A stretch of DNA of 64,000 nucleotides from an uncultured bacterium (GTDB taxonomy: Bacteria; Vulcanimicrobiota; CADAWZ01). How positions within the stretch are numbered: position 1 is the stretch's first letter; every line of letters begins with the position of its first letter. Made by a program: the position numbers and the translations under genes. The notes beneath the pieces were generated by a model. That model was given only the letters and a program-made list of their open reading frames with translations, searched no databases and had not been told where the DNA came from. The stretch spans positions 31,469-95,468 of the forward strand of contig CADASF010000006.1 in NCBI GenBank assembly GCA_902790465.1, written 5' to 3'. This document shows positions 16,055 to 25,347 of the stretch, in pieces.

Positions 16055-17098
16055 CTATAATGTCAATGCCTTTACATCTGCAAGTTTCAATTTTGTAAAT
16101 TTAGCTACATTATCTACTGAAAAACCTTCTTTTAGAAGATTTTTAGCAGTTTCCAAAATGCCCTCAAATTTTGCTTGTTTTGCTTTCTTTTCCGCTTCTT
16201 TTCTTGCTTTTTCTTCAGCTTTTTGTGCTTGTTTAGCCTGTTTTTCCGCTTCTTTTCTTGCTTTTTTTTCGGCTTTTCTTGCTTTTTCTATTTCTTTTAT
16301 TTTAGCTTCTGCATCTTTCATAGCTTCTTCTTTAGCTTTTAGTATTTCTTTTTCAAAAAAGTCGAGCATAAATGTTTCTCCCTCCTTTGTTTCTTTTAAA
16401 TATTTTACAGGTTCTCTCAATTCTTCGCAGTACATGTCACGATAATCTACACAATGAAGATCGTGCAAAGCTCTCTCAAGTTCTGTTAATCTTTCTTTTG
16501 GAAGACCTTTTTTGCCTTTTAGTGAAGCATTTACATAAATTATATGAGCCCCATCATTAAAAAATTCTCTTCCCTCTACATTGCCATTTTCATCTTTCCA
16601 TTCAATATAGCGGTCAACATAATAAATAGTTTTTCCTTTTTTAAAAACATCATGTTCAGTTATGAAAATAATATAACTTTCTGTAAGGTCTTTATAGTCT
16701 TGCTTTTCTCCAAGATTTTCAGCATCAAAAGTAGCACTATAAAATCGAGCTCTTTTGGGGTCTGCTCCTGCACTAACTCTTTGTATTTCTATATTGTACC
16801 TGATTTTGATTTCTTTTGTAGTCTTTTTTTGAGTTTTAGGATCGATAGCTTCAACAGTTTTTATTTCTTCACCATAAGCGTCAAAAACAGTTATTTTTCC
16901 CCCTGAACTTGTTATTTGGTATTGTCCAACAACATTTGTAATAACAATTTTGTCATTGTTAAGCAATAATCTTATAAGATATTGCATAGGGTTAAAATCT
17001 TTGTTTTTGAGGCAAAGGCTAAAAAATTTGTCAGTGAAAAGAGAAGAATTTTTGAGGAATAGAATCACTTCTTCTCTTTTCAATCCACTTTTAATCAT
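16055..17098 (-). CDS. Rpn-family PD-(D/E)XK nuclease (recombination-promoting, transposase-like)
   Basis: 347 residues. The core (about 40-250) matches the PD-(D/E)XK nuclease family transposase/Rpn proteins: ITVFDAYGEE supplies the Asp, YNIEIQ the E-x-Q pair, followed by KRARFYSATFDAENL and a SYIIFITEHDVF segment typical of the family. The C-terminus (about 255-320) is a Lys/Glu/Ala-rich coiled coil, then a short helical tail (ETAKNLLKEGFSVDNVAKFT) seen in many Rpn proteins. These nucleases promote RecA-independent recombination and are often scattered in many copies. AAGGAG precedes ATG 17098. Monocistronic. Confidence 0.8.
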   Translation of the reverse strand: MIKSGLKREEVILFLKNSSLFTDKFFSLCLKNKDFNPMQYLIRLLLNNDKIVITNVVGQYQITSSGGKITVFDAYGEEIKTVEAIDPKTQKKTTKEIKIRYNIEIQRVSAGADPKRARFYSATFDAENLGEKQDYKDLTESYIIFITEHDVFKKGKTIYYVDRYIEWKDENGNVEGREFFNDGAHIIYVNASLKGKKGLPKERLTELERALHDLHCVDYRDMYCEELREPVKYLKETKEGETFMLDFFEKEILKAKEEAMKDAEAKIKEIEKARKAEKKARKEAEKQAKQAQKAEEKARKEAEKKAKQAKFEGILETAKNLLKEGFSVDNVAKFTKLKLADVKALTL

Positions 17099-17287
17099 TG
17101 TATTTTTCTCCTTTAATTATATATGAATATAAACAAAGAATCAATAAAATTTATAATATTATTTATCGAGCTATTCATATTGTATTTTTTCATTATTACA
17201 AATTATAAGTACATATCGTTAAAATTGTGTTAAGTTTGTTAATTTTTTATTAAAGTGTGCTGGTAAAAGGCAAAATAAAATAATTTG

Positions 17288-17336
17288 GCAAAAAAAAAGG
17301 CGTGCAGTTTATAATCACCGACACGCCTTATTTATT
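17288..17336 (-). terminator. Terminator of mfd
   Basis: AAGGCGTG...CACGCCTT hairpin; on the minus strand it is followed by a run of nine T residues. 17099-17287 otherwise shows only AT-rich promoter-like DNA for the Rpn gene. Confidence 0.9.
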
Positions 17337-17340
17337 TTCT

Positions 17341-20300
17341 CTACATTTTCAACGGAATTGTGTTTAAAAGCTCGAGATAATCAATCAAAACCTCAACCCA
17401 ATATTCATCATACAAAATGTCAAGCATTGTTATTTTGCCTTCAGTAATCCCCAAAGGAATACCTTTTGAACGCATTTTTGCAATTTGATTTTTGCCAAAA
17501 CTCAAAAATGGTGCAGATATTACAATATTTTTCCCAGAATAATAAAGTCGAGGAATATAAGATTTTTTCATCAAAATTTTTATTTTAGCAACATCAAATA
17601 AATTATATGTTTCTTCTGGCATTTTGCCAAATCTATCTTTTAATTCAACTTTTAAATCGTCAATTTCTTCAAATGTTTTTATCTGCCCTATTTTTCTATA
17701 AATAGTGAGTTTTTGCTTTTGATCTGCAACATAGAAATCAGGAATATATGCGGAAAGTGGAATATCTATTTTTGGCTCTAAAAGCTCTGAATCATTTAGA
17801 TTTTTATTTCCCTTTAATTCCTCAACAGCTTCAGATAACATGCGACAATAAAGGCTAAATCCAACTGATTTTACAAATCCATGTTGAGCTTTTCCCAATA
17901 TATCGCCTGTTCCTCTCATTTCCAAATCTTTCATTGCGATATGGAAACCACTTCCAAGTTCTGTAAAATCTCGCAAGACTTCCATGCGTTTTTTTGCGTC
18001 AGATGTCAAAAGTCTGTTTGGAGGATACATCAAATAGGCATAAGCCCTGTGATGACTTCTTCCAACCCTTCCTCTTATTTGATATAGTTGAGCCAAACCA
18101 AATGAATAGGCATTGTTAATTATAATTGTATTGACATTTGGCATATCTATACCACTTTGTATAATTGTTGTACATACCAAAACATCATAGACACCTTCTG
18201 AAAAATCTTTCATTATCTTTTCAAGTTTAGCCTCTGACATCTGTGCATGTGCATAAGTTATCTTTATGTTTGGAATCAAATTTTCTATTTCTTTTGTAAC
18301 AGTTTCAATGCCTTCAACTCTGTTGTGGAGAAAGAATACCTGACCACCTCTTGCCTTTTCCCTCATTATAGCACCTTTTACAGCGTCTTTTCTGAAAGGC
18401 ATTATATATGTTTTTACTGGCAATCTATCCTGTGGAGGCGTAGTAATAACAGAAAGGTCTTTTACTCCACTCATAGTCAAATGAAGTGTCCTTGGAATAG
18501 GAGTTGCAGATAATATCAATGTGTCGACACCAGCACTCATCTCACGAAGTTTTTCTTTGTGCATAACGCCAAAAAATTGTTCTTCATCAATAATTACAAG
18601 ACCGAGGTCTGAAAATGAGACATCTTTTGATAAAAGCCTGTGTGTGCCAATTACTATGTCTGATTTTCCTGTTGCCATATTCAAAACTGATTCCTGCTGT
18701 TTTGCTTTTGTCCTAAATCTTGAAAGTAATTCTATTCTCACAGGGAAAGAGGCAAATCTCTCTGAAAATACTTCATAGTGTTGTTCAGCAAGAAGTGTAG
18801 TAGGAGCTAAAATTGCAACTTGTTTGCCGTCCATTACAGCTTTAAAAGCACATCTTAGAGCAACTTCTGTCTTTCCATAACCTGCATCACCACAGACAAG
18901 CCTTTCCATAGGGTGTGGAGCTTCCATATCTCTTTTTGCGTCTTCTATTGCTTTTATCTGATCAGGAGTTTCTATATAAGGAAAAGCCTCTTCCATTTCT
19001 TTCTGCCAAGGTGTATCTGCTGAAAAAGCATGACCTTCTGCAAGATTTCTCTTTGCATATATCTCCAAAAGCTGTTTTGCAATTTTCTCAACTTCTTCTT
19101 TGACTTTTGCCTTTTTCTTTTGCCATTCCTTACCACCCATTTTAGATAGTTTGGGTTCTTCATCTTCAAGATCGTATTTTTCAAGTAAATAAATCTGTTC
19201 AACAGGAATGAAAATAAAATCTCCGCCAGCATATTCGAGTTTTAAAAATTCTGACGAATAGCCATTTATTTCTTTTGTTTCAAGACCTCTGTAAACACCA
19301 ACTCCATGTGTTGAATGGATTATGTAATCGCCTATTGTGAGGTCTTCAAGTTTCATTGGAACTTTTTTGGAAACTTTTTTGGAATTTTTTCTCTTTACAC
19401 CAAAAAGTTCTCTATCTGTTACAATGTAAAAATTGTGATTTATACAAAAACCTTCTGAAAAATTTTTCTTTACTGTGGCAACTTTTGTTTGAAAATCGAG
19501 TTGATTTATCAATCCAGAATTTGGAGATAATAATTTTGTTACAGAAATTTTTGATTCAGAGACTATCTCTGCAATTCTCAATGCCTGTGGTGAAACGACG
19601 AAAAATTTTGTATTTTCATCACTATTTTTGACAAATTCAACAAAATCAGAAACTTTTTTACCAAATGAAGGAGCTTGTGATATATCAATATTTATGTCTT
19701 CAACTGTTCCCCAATCGGCAAAAGAGATGTTTTGGAAATCCTCTATATGTTTTTCAAATTCGTTAAAAGCATATTTATTTTGATTTTCATCTATTATAGG
19801 CTCAAAGTCAAAATCGCCATCTTCATCAAGAGAAAAATCTTCTCTTGTCCTTATATTTTCCCAAGTTTCAGATTCCAAATATGACAATTTTAGAAGAGCA
19901 GGCTCATCTTTTACAATTATTGTATTTTTTTTATCAAAATAATCTGCCAAAAATGCAGAAGAATCTTTTGAGTATTTAGGAAAATATATTGTTACTTCAG
20001 AAATTTTTCTCTGTGATCTCTGTGTTTCTATATCAAAAATTCTTATAGAATCTATCTTGCTTCCAAAAAATTCAAGCCTTATAGGTTCTCCATTCACAGG
20101 ATATATGTCAAAAATGCCACCTCTCTGTGAAAAATCTTTTCTTTCTTCTGTTATATTTCTTTTGTGGAATCCTTCATCAACCAATCTTTCTGAAAGTGTA
20201 ACAGGTGATATGCTATCCCCTATTTTTATTGAAATAGAATTGTTTTTCAATTTTTCAGGTGATTCAATTTTTTTAAGTGCAGAATAAATGTCTGTTACTA

Positions 20301-20583
20301 TTATTTTAAATTTCTTTTCTGCTTCAGAAAGTGAAAAATTGTTGTCTGTATTGTCTGAAAAAACAAAATTAGAAACAGGAATATTGTTTCCAGAACAAAT
20401 GGAAATACCTTCAGAATAAATTTCAGCAGAAAATTCATCAGATGTTATAAAAAGAATATTCTTTTTAGTCTTTTCATGTAAAAAAGAAATAAAAAGAGAT
20501 TTTGCTGAAGAACTGAGACCAGAAATTTTTATATTCTTTTTGTTATTTAATTCATTGTATATATTTTCAAAATCAGTAATCAT
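17341..20583 (-). CDS. mfd: Transcription-repair coupling factor Mfd
   Basis: Removes RNA polymerase stalled at lesions and recruits UvrA. Domains in order: degenerate UvrB-like module, RNAP-interaction domain (CarD-like: TIGDYIIHSTHGVGVYRGLE), RecG-like helicase motor (Walker A GDAGYGKTEVA, motif II DEEQFFG, TAT-like LSATPIPRTLH, motif VI QIRGRVGRS), and the C-terminal TRCF domain (EPKIDIPLSAYIPDFY). DEEQ rather than DEEH in motif II is usual for Mfd. The frame is open to a TTG at 20736, but the extra 51 residues do not resemble Mfd and neither start has a clear RBS; I prefer ATG 20583 (1080 residues). It runs opposite to its + strand neighbour at 20843. Confidence 0.93.
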   Translation of the reverse strand: MITDFENIYNELNNKKNIKISGLSSSAKSLFISFLHEKTKKNILFITSDEFSAEIYSEGISICSGNNIPVSNFVFSDNTDNNFSLSEAEKKFKIIVTDIYSALKKIESPEKLKNNSISIKIGDSISPVTLSERLVDEGFHKRNITEERKDFSQRGGIFDIYPVNGEPIRLEFFGSKIDSIRIFDIETQRSQRKISEVTIYFPKYSKDSSAFLADYFDKKNTIIVKDEPALLKLSYLESETWENIRTREDFSLDEDGDFDFEPIIDENQNKYAFNEFEKHIEDFQNISFADWGTVEDINIDISQAPSFGKKVSDFVEFVKNSDENTKFFVVSPQALRIAEIVSESKISVTKLLSPNSGLINQLDFQTKVATVKKNFSEGFCINHNFYIVTDRELFGVKRKNSKKVSKKVPMKLEDLTIGDYIIHSTHGVGVYRGLETKEINGYSSEFLKLEYAGGDFIFIPVEQIYLLEKYDLEDEEPKLSKMGGKEWQKKKAKVKEEVEKIAKQLLEIYAKRNLAEGHAFSADTPWQKEMEEAFPYIETPDQIKAIEDAKRDMEAPHPMERLVCGDAGYGKTEVALRCAFKAVMDGKQVAILAPTTLLAEQHYEVFSERFASFPVRIELLSRFRTKAKQQESVLNMATGKSDIVIGTHRLLSKDVSFSDLGLVIIDEEQFFGVMHKEKLREMSAGVDTLILSATPIPRTLHLTMSGVKDLSVITTPPQDRLPVKTYIMPFRKDAVKGAIMREKARGGQVFFLHNRVEGIETVTKEIENLIPNIKITYAHAQMSEAKLEKIMKDFSEGVYDVLVCTTIIQSGIDMPNVNTIIINNAYSFGLAQLYQIRGRVGRSHHRAYAYLMYPPNRLLTSDAKKRMEVLRDFTELGSGFHIAMKDLEMRGTGDILGKAQHGFVKSVGFSLYCRMLSEAVEELKGNKNLNDSELLEPKIDIPLSAYIPDFYVADQKQKLTIYRKIGQIKTFEEIDDLKVELKDRFGKMPEETYNLFDVAKIKILMKKSYIPRLYYSGKNIVISAPFLSFGKNQIAKMRSKGIPLGITEGKITMLDILYDEYWVEVLIDYLELLNTIPLKM

Positions 20584-20842
20584 AGTTGTTATGTTGTTTT
20601 TACGGAAATCAATTTTTGTTATTAATTTTGTTATTTTACCATGTTTTTTTACACATTGCAATTTTATTAATTTTTTATCTACTATGTTATTAATCGTTTC
20701 AACGATAAAAACAACAGTTAGACAATATTTGTCCAAAATTGCAAAAAAATATAAAAAAAAATGTTTTTTAATATTTTAATGAAATTTTAAGATAAATATG
20801 TTAAAATACAACTGTGAAAAAAAATAAGAGAGGTATATTTTT

Positions 20843-21595
20843 ATGAAATTTACAAATGTTCTCGTAGCTGCAGCTATTTTTGCAACAACTTCAGTATTTG
20901 CATTTGCTCCTTCATTTGCTCAGCAACATGATGAAGATGCTTTCCCACCACCACCTCCACCACATGGAGACAGAATGGAAAGAGGTGAAAGACCACCACA
21001 TCCACATCACAAGGATAAATTAAATCTTACAAATGAACAGAAAGAAAAAGCAAAAGCTATTTTCCAAAAAGCACAAGATGATAAAAATGCTCTTTTGACA
21101 GATGAACAAAAAGCTCAGATGAAAGAGAGAATGGAAAAAAGAGATCATAAAGATTTCAAAAAACATAAAAAACATCATGGATTTGGTCATGGATTGAATC
21201 TTACAGAAGAACAACAAGCAAAAATCAAAGCCATAGATGAATGGGAAAAGACAGAAAGCACTAAAATAATAACAGACGAACAGAGAGCTAAAGTCAAAGA
21301 GATAAGAAAAAAAGCAAAAGAAGACAGAATGAATGTGCTTACTGATGAACAAAAACAACAGATGAAGGACATGAAGGCTAATAAACATAAACATCATGGA
21401 AAACATCACAAAATGCACAAGGGAAATGAAAATTTCAGAGGTGTAAAACTCACTGATGATCAAAAAACAAAGTTCAAAGCCATAGATGAAAAAGCAAGAA
21501 AAGATTTTGAAAAAATTCTCACAGATTCACAGAAAAAAGCATTAAAAGAAGCAAGAGAAAACTCAAGAAGACATCATGAACATAATGATAGATAA
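20843..21595 (+). CDS. Periplasmic Spy/CpxP-like LTxxQ protein with three repeats
   Basis: 250 residues: signal peptide (KFTNVLVAAAIFATTSVFAFAPSFAQ), a Pro/His-rich stretch (PPPPPPHGDRME), then three helical pairs each with the LT(N/E/D)(E/D)Q motif (LNLTNEQKEKAKAI, LNLTEEQQAKIKAI, VKLTDDQKTKFKAI, and matching LTDEQK partners). Spy and CpxP are ATP-independent periplasmic chaperones or metal-stress sensors with two such motifs; here there are six. His-rich linkers suggest metal binding. GAGAGG precedes ATG. The two-component system 90 bp downstream makes a CpxP-CpxRA-like regulatory unit plausible. Confidence 0.75.
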   Translation: MKFTNVLVAAAIFATTSVFAFAPSFAQQHDEDAFPPPPPPHGDRMERGERPPHPHHKDKLNLTNEQKEKAKAIFQKAQDDKNALLTDEQKAQMKERMEKRDHKDFKKHKKHHGFGHGLNLTEEQQAKIKAIDEWEKTESTKIITDEQRAKVKEIRKKAKEDRMNVLTDEQKQQMKDMKANKHKHHGKHHKMHKGNENFRGVKLTDDQKTKFKAIDEKARKDFEKILTDSQKKALKEARENSRRHHEHNDR

Positions 21596-21616
21596 TAAAG
21601 ATTGAAATTATTAGAT

Positions 21617-21662
21617 AATTGCCATCCTTTGTGAATATTTGTCTCATAGGATGGCAATTTGT
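21617..21662 (+). terminator. Hairpin between the Spy-like gene and the response regulator
   Basis: AATTGCCATCCT...AGGATGGCAATT is a perfect 12-bp stem, but the following T tract is weak (TTGTCTATTTT), so it may only partly terminate and set the ratio of Spy-like protein to regulators. Confidence 0.7.
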
Positions 21663-21683
21663 CTATTTTAAAAGGGGGAAATT

Positions 21684-22364
21684 ATGAAAATATTATTGAT
21701 AGAAGATGATAGAGCTATTAGCGATTTGATTAAAAGAGGTCTTGAAGATGACGGAAATTACAAAGTAATAGTAGCTGAAGAGGGAAATAGCGGTTTAGAG
21801 ATGGCATTAGATGATGATTTATCATTGATAATAATGGATATAATGCTTCCGAATATGTCAGGATTTGATATTTGTCGTCAAGTTAGAAGTGAAGGACTTA
21901 TGACTCCTATTTTAATGTTGACAGCAAAAGATGGAATGGACGACATGATAAAAGGTTTTGAAATAGGTGCAGATGACTATTTGACAAAACCATTTCATTT
22001 TGATGAACTTTTTGCAAGGGTAAAAGCTCTTATTAGAAGAGATTGTCTTTTGAGGGGCAATGTAATAACAATAGATGATCTTGAGATAGATACAAATTCA
22101 AGAATAGTAAAATTAGCAGGTAAAAAGTTGAATTTAGGTTCAAGAGAATATACATTACTTGAAGCACTTGCAAGAAATGAAGGACGTCCAATTAGTAGGG
22201 AAACTATTCAGTATAAAATTTGGAATAATGAGGACATAATGTCAAATACTGTTGATGTATATATAAGAATGTTGAGAAAGAAAATAGATGATAACAGACC
22301 TAAAAAATTGATACATACAGTATATGGATTTGGTTATATGATAAAAAAATCAGATAAAAAATGA
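21684..22364 (+). CDS. OmpR/PhoB-family response regulator
   Basis: 226 residues. The receiver domain has the acidic pair (IEDDRA), the phosphoacceptor Asp52 (IIMDIMLPNMSG), Thr (MLTAKDG) and Lys (TKPFHFDEL). The C-terminal winged-helix DNA-binding domain (about 130-222) carries LGSREYTLLEALARNEGRPI and NTVDVYIRMLRKKID. GGGGG lies before ATG. Its stop overlaps the histidine kinase start (ATGA at 22361-22364). The upstream Spy-like gene is its likely target, in analogy with CpxR, although no operator was identified. Confidence 0.92.
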   Translation: MKILLIEDDRAISDLIKRGLEDDGNYKVIVAEEGNSGLEMALDDDLSLIIMDIMLPNMSGFDICRQVRSEGLMTPILMLTAKDGMDDMIKGFEIGADDYLTKPFHFDELFARVKALIRRDCLLRGNVITIDDLEIDTNSRIVKLAGKKLNLGSREYTLLEALARNEGRPISRETIQYKIWNNEDIMSNTVDVYIRMLRKKIDDNRPKKLIHTVYGFGYMIKKSDKK

Positions 22365-23797
22365 ATAAGAATTCAATAAAATACAAACTTATAATTTGGA
22401 ACATAATATCTTTGATTCTTCTATTTGCATTGATTTTAATTATAATGCAAATTTCTGTAACATCTATAATAAGATTCAATATAGATGAAAAATTACATGT
22501 AATTGCAAATAGAGAATTACAGATGTATATTGATATGGGAGGAGTAAGACCCCCTTTCCCTTATAAACATAAAAAGTATAGAAGACAAGTTAAATATAAT
22601 AGAAAGTATCTTCTTCCCCCACTTATTTTTAATTTAGATGGAACTATTTCTAAATTTGCAGACCCAGAAGGTAAATTAAAAACATTAAAACCATTAGATT
22701 TATCTTCATTTGAAAAATCAAAATTAGGAAAAGAAATATATAAATCTGTTTTATTTACAGATGAAGAAATAGAACAAGAACCTGTTAGGGTTCTATATCT
22801 TCCTTATATTGAAAATGGAAATGTAAAATGTATTGCTCAAGTTATAATGCCTGAAGCCGAATTAAAACAATTTAATTCAGTATTTAAATCTATAATGTTT
22901 GCCATGATTCCTATTGTTGTGATATTTGCTATTTTAGGAGGATTGTTAATAACTAAGAGGCTTTTAAAACCAATAGAAAATTTAAATAAAAATATAGATA
23001 AAATAAATGAAACTGGAATTGAAAATATATTACCAATAGAAGGAAATGATGAATTTGCAACTCTTTCAAATAAGATAAATGAAATGCTCAATAGAATAGA
23101 TATACAGTTTATAGCACTGAAAAAATCAATTGAAAGGGAAAAAACATTTACTTCAGATGTATCTCATGAGTTGAGAACTCCACTAACTGTTATAAAAGGC
23201 AATACATCTTTAACATTAAAAAAAGAAAGAAATACAGAATATTATATAAAAACAGTAACTGAAATAGATAAAGCTGCTGATTCAATGCTTGAAATTGTAG
23301 AATCTCTATTGCTTCTTTCAAGAGCTGAAAGTGGAAATGCAAAATTGAGATTAAAATCGGTAAATCTATATTCTTTGATAGAGGAAATCATATCAAACTT
23401 TGTTATAAATACGAGTAAGTCTATAAAGATAGAAGATTTTGATAAAAATATAAATATAGAATGTGATTATTCTTATATAAAACAAGCTATGACAAATTTA
23501 TTAACAAATGCAATTAGATATACTGATGATAGTGGAAAAATAAAAATAACTGCAGATATTGAAGATAAATTTGTAAAAATAAGTGTTTCTGACAACGGCT
23601 GTGGTATTGCAGAAAATCATATTCCACATTTAACAGAGAGATTTTATCGAGTTGATTCTTCAAGAAATAGAGGGCAAGGGGGAACAGGTTTAGGACTTGC
23701 AATAACAAAAACAATAGTAGATTTACATAATGGAAAACTTGAGATAAAAAGTAAAGAGGGAGAAGGAAGTATATTTTCAATATATTTGCCAAGGTGA
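22361..23797 (+). CDS. Membrane sensor histidine kinase
   Basis: 478 residues. TM1 (about 10-32) and TM2 (about 173-195) bound a ~140-residue extracytoplasmic sensor rich in Lys, Tyr and Pro (YKHKKYRRQVKYNRK). HAMP follows (LLKPIENLNKNIDKI), then the dimerisation box SHELRTPLTVIKG with His269, and the ATPase boxes N (NLLTNAIRY), G1 (VSDNGCGI), F (ERFYRVD) and G2 (GQGGTGLGLAI). Overlaps the response regulator by 4 bp, so it is its cognate kinase. The signal is unknown; the His-rich Spy-like neighbour hints at envelope or metal stress. Confidence 0.9.
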   Translation: MNKNSIKYKLIIWNIISLILLFALILIIMQISVTSIIRFNIDEKLHVIANRELQMYIDMGGVRPPFPYKHKKYRRQVKYNRKYLLPPLIFNLDGTISKFADPEGKLKTLKPLDLSSFEKSKLGKEIYKSVLFTDEEIEQEPVRVLYLPYIENGNVKCIAQVIMPEAELKQFNSVFKSIMFAMIPIVVIFAILGGLLITKRLLKPIENLNKNIDKINETGIENILPIEGNDEFATLSNKINEMLNRIDIQFIALKKSIEREKTFTSDVSHELRTPLTVIKGNTSLTLKKERNTEYYIKTVTEIDKAADSMLEIVESLLLLSRAESGNAKLRLKSVNLYSLIEEIISNFVINTSKSIKIEDFDKNINIECDYSYIKQAMTNLLTNAIRYTDDSGKIKITADIEDKFVKISVSDNGCGIAENHIPHLTERFYRVDSSRNRGQGGTGLGLAITKTIVDLHNGKLEIKSKEGEGSIFSIYLPR

Positions 23798-23887
23798 ATT
23801 AACTTGTTGTGGCACTTTATAAGAAAAATTAGTTAAAAACAGTAGGGCGTGTTGGTAAAGTCCTAAAAAATAATAATATTCTCTAAA

Positions 23888-23919
23888 AAAAGGTTATTTT
23901 TTATAGCCTTTTTTTTATT
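23888..23919 (+). terminator. Weak terminator after the kinase gene
   Basis: AAAGGTTA...TAGCCTTTTTTTT short hairpin with T8; 23798-23887 has no gene. Confidence 0.55.
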
Positions 23920-23920
23920 T

Positions 23921-24860
23921 TGTGGATAAATCTTTTATATTGTGGATAAAATAAATAAAATTGTGTATATTATTTTGAATATTATGTGAATTTAAAAAAA
24001 TCATGACCTATTTTAAAAATCATGTACATAAGTCATGATAAAAAAATATATAAAATGTTTATAACTATGTGGATAAGTGGATAAGTTGAATAATTTATTT
24101 TATAAATTTTAGTTTAATTTTTGGATAAGTGAGTTTTTTATTTTATGGCTTGTTGGAATTTTTATTGCCATGACTTAACAATATTTTTATGTTTTAACTG
24201 GCTAAAAAATATTGTTAACAATAATTTCTTTTTTGAAATAAAAAATAAAAAATAAAATTTTGATATTAAACAGGTTAAAAAATATTTTTTAATTGTGGAT
24301 AAAATATTTTTAAAAATGTCCATGCCTTATTTTAAAAATCATGTACATAAGTCATGGTAAAATATAAAAAAAGTTATTATTTATGTGGATAAGTGGATAA
24401 AATAATTTTTAAGTGGTCATGGCAAAGAATTAACTAAATAGAATGCTATAATATATTATTTTGTGAATTTTAGAACAAAAAAATGTGGATAATTAAATAA
24501 ATTGATGTGGATAATAAGTCATAAATTAAATAGATACTATATACTTATTTTATCCACATATTTATTTTTAAATCGGTGGATAAGTGGATAAGTCTACTTA
24601 TTTATTTTTAAATTATTATTTATCCACTTATTTTAGTGAATAAAATGTGAATATAAGTGAATTTAAAATAAAATTTGCTAAATAATAATTATTATGTGTA
24701 TATTTTTAAACATGTTTATAAACATATAATTATTGTTTAATAGCAATTTAATATGAAGTTATACACATATTTCACATATACTATAACTACATATTATTTT
24801 TTTTAATAATAAAATAAAAAAAATGAGTAGTAAAAATATTTCTCCACTATTTACAGAATG
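23921..24860. other. oriC: Candidate chromosomal replication origin (oriC): DnaA-box cluster with AT-rich flank
   Basis: A 1.1-kb gene-free region. The consensus DnaA box TTATCCACA (or its complement TGTGGATAA) occurs perfectly eight times: 23921-23929, 23941-23949, 24068-24076, 24294-24302, 24384-24392, 24484-24492, 24506-24514 and, inverted, 24550-24558. Six one-mismatch boxes are at 24076-24084, 24120-24128, 24392-24400, 24575-24583, 24583-24591 and 24620-24628. Some form overlapping pairs with an 8-bp step. After the last box, 24630-24860 is almost pure A/T, suitable as an unwinding element. Genes to the right are overwhelmingly + strand, as expected for a leading strand. dnaA, dnaN or gyrB are not adjacent, so this is inference from box density. 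Confidence 0.8.
24001..24400 (+). repeat. Duplicated oriC module: 29-bp direct repeat plus paired DnaA boxes
   Basis: An exact 29-bp repeat lies at 24009-24037 and 24328-24356; it contains the palindrome ATGTACAT and ends AAGTCATG. Each copy is followed after ~28-30 bp by overlapping boxes TGTGGATAA/AGTGGATAA (24068-24084, 24384-24400). Between the modules is a perfect 14-bp inverted repeat TTAACAATATTTTT (24175-24188 with 24205-24218). Further CATGAC/GTCATG motifs are at 24001, 24168 and 24414. Confidence 0.8.
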
Positions 24861-24896
24861 TGGTATAATTATTATAAAAAAGGTAATAAATAAAAT

Positions 24897-25340
24897 ATGT
24901 TTAAAAAAATATTTCTGTTTTCATTGTTGCTTACTTTTGTCTTTCTAAATTTTGGTTGTTTTAAAAAGGTTGAAGAAGAGCCTTTATTGAAAAATGATGT
25001 AGTTATTGGATATGGTTCTAATTTTGAAGATGAAGTTTTAAATGTAAAAGATAAATATGTCCTTGTAGTTTTTTATGAAACACAATCACATTGGTCAAAA
25101 AGTCAAGTTGAAGCTTTGGAAATTTTTAAAAACGATAGAGAAATTGGAAATAAAATTAAAATAGTAAAAATTAATGTTGAAGAAGAACCATTTTTTATGG
25201 AAAAATATAATTTAGAGGTACCTTTAGCACATTTACTTTTTTACAATGGGGAAATTCTATACAGAAATGTAGGTTATGTTGATTCACCTCATTTGAATCA
25301 ATATCTGAAACCTTATGTCAAATTTGATGAAAGGCAATAA
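24897..25340 (+). CDS. Thioredoxin-fold lipoprotein lacking active-site cysteines
   Basis: 147 residues. Signal peptide with lipobox LNFGC (lipidation at Cys21 or so). The thioredoxin fold follows, but the active-site motif reads SHWS where its tandem paralogue has CHWC, and the cis-proline before the last strands is replaced (EVPLAH against NDPTH). It therefore cannot do thiol-disulfide chemistry at that site. DNA outside the active site is almost identical to the next gene, showing a recent tandem duplication. Possible roles are non-catalytic binding or chaperoning, or it is decaying. First gene after oriC and of a four-gene thioredoxin cluster. Confidence 0.8.
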   Translation: MFKKIFLFSLLLTFVFLNFGCFKKVEEEPLLKNDVVIGYGSNFEDEVLNVKDKYVLVVFYETQSHWSKSQVEALEIFKNDREIGNKIKIVKINVEEEPFFMEKYNLEVPLAHLLFYNGEILYRNVGYVDSPHLNQYLKPYVKFDERQ

Positions 25341-25347
25341 ATGAAAT

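Noticed and set aside
20584..20736. 51-residue N-terminal extension of Mfd from TTG 20736
   Set aside because: Low-complexity residues unlike Mfd N-termini and no RBS; ATG 20583 preferred, although neither start has a clear RBS.
23921..24860. Plasmid iteron origin
   Set aside because: Boxes match DnaA consensus rather than Rep iterons, no rep or par genes are nearby, and the surroundings are housekeeping genes.
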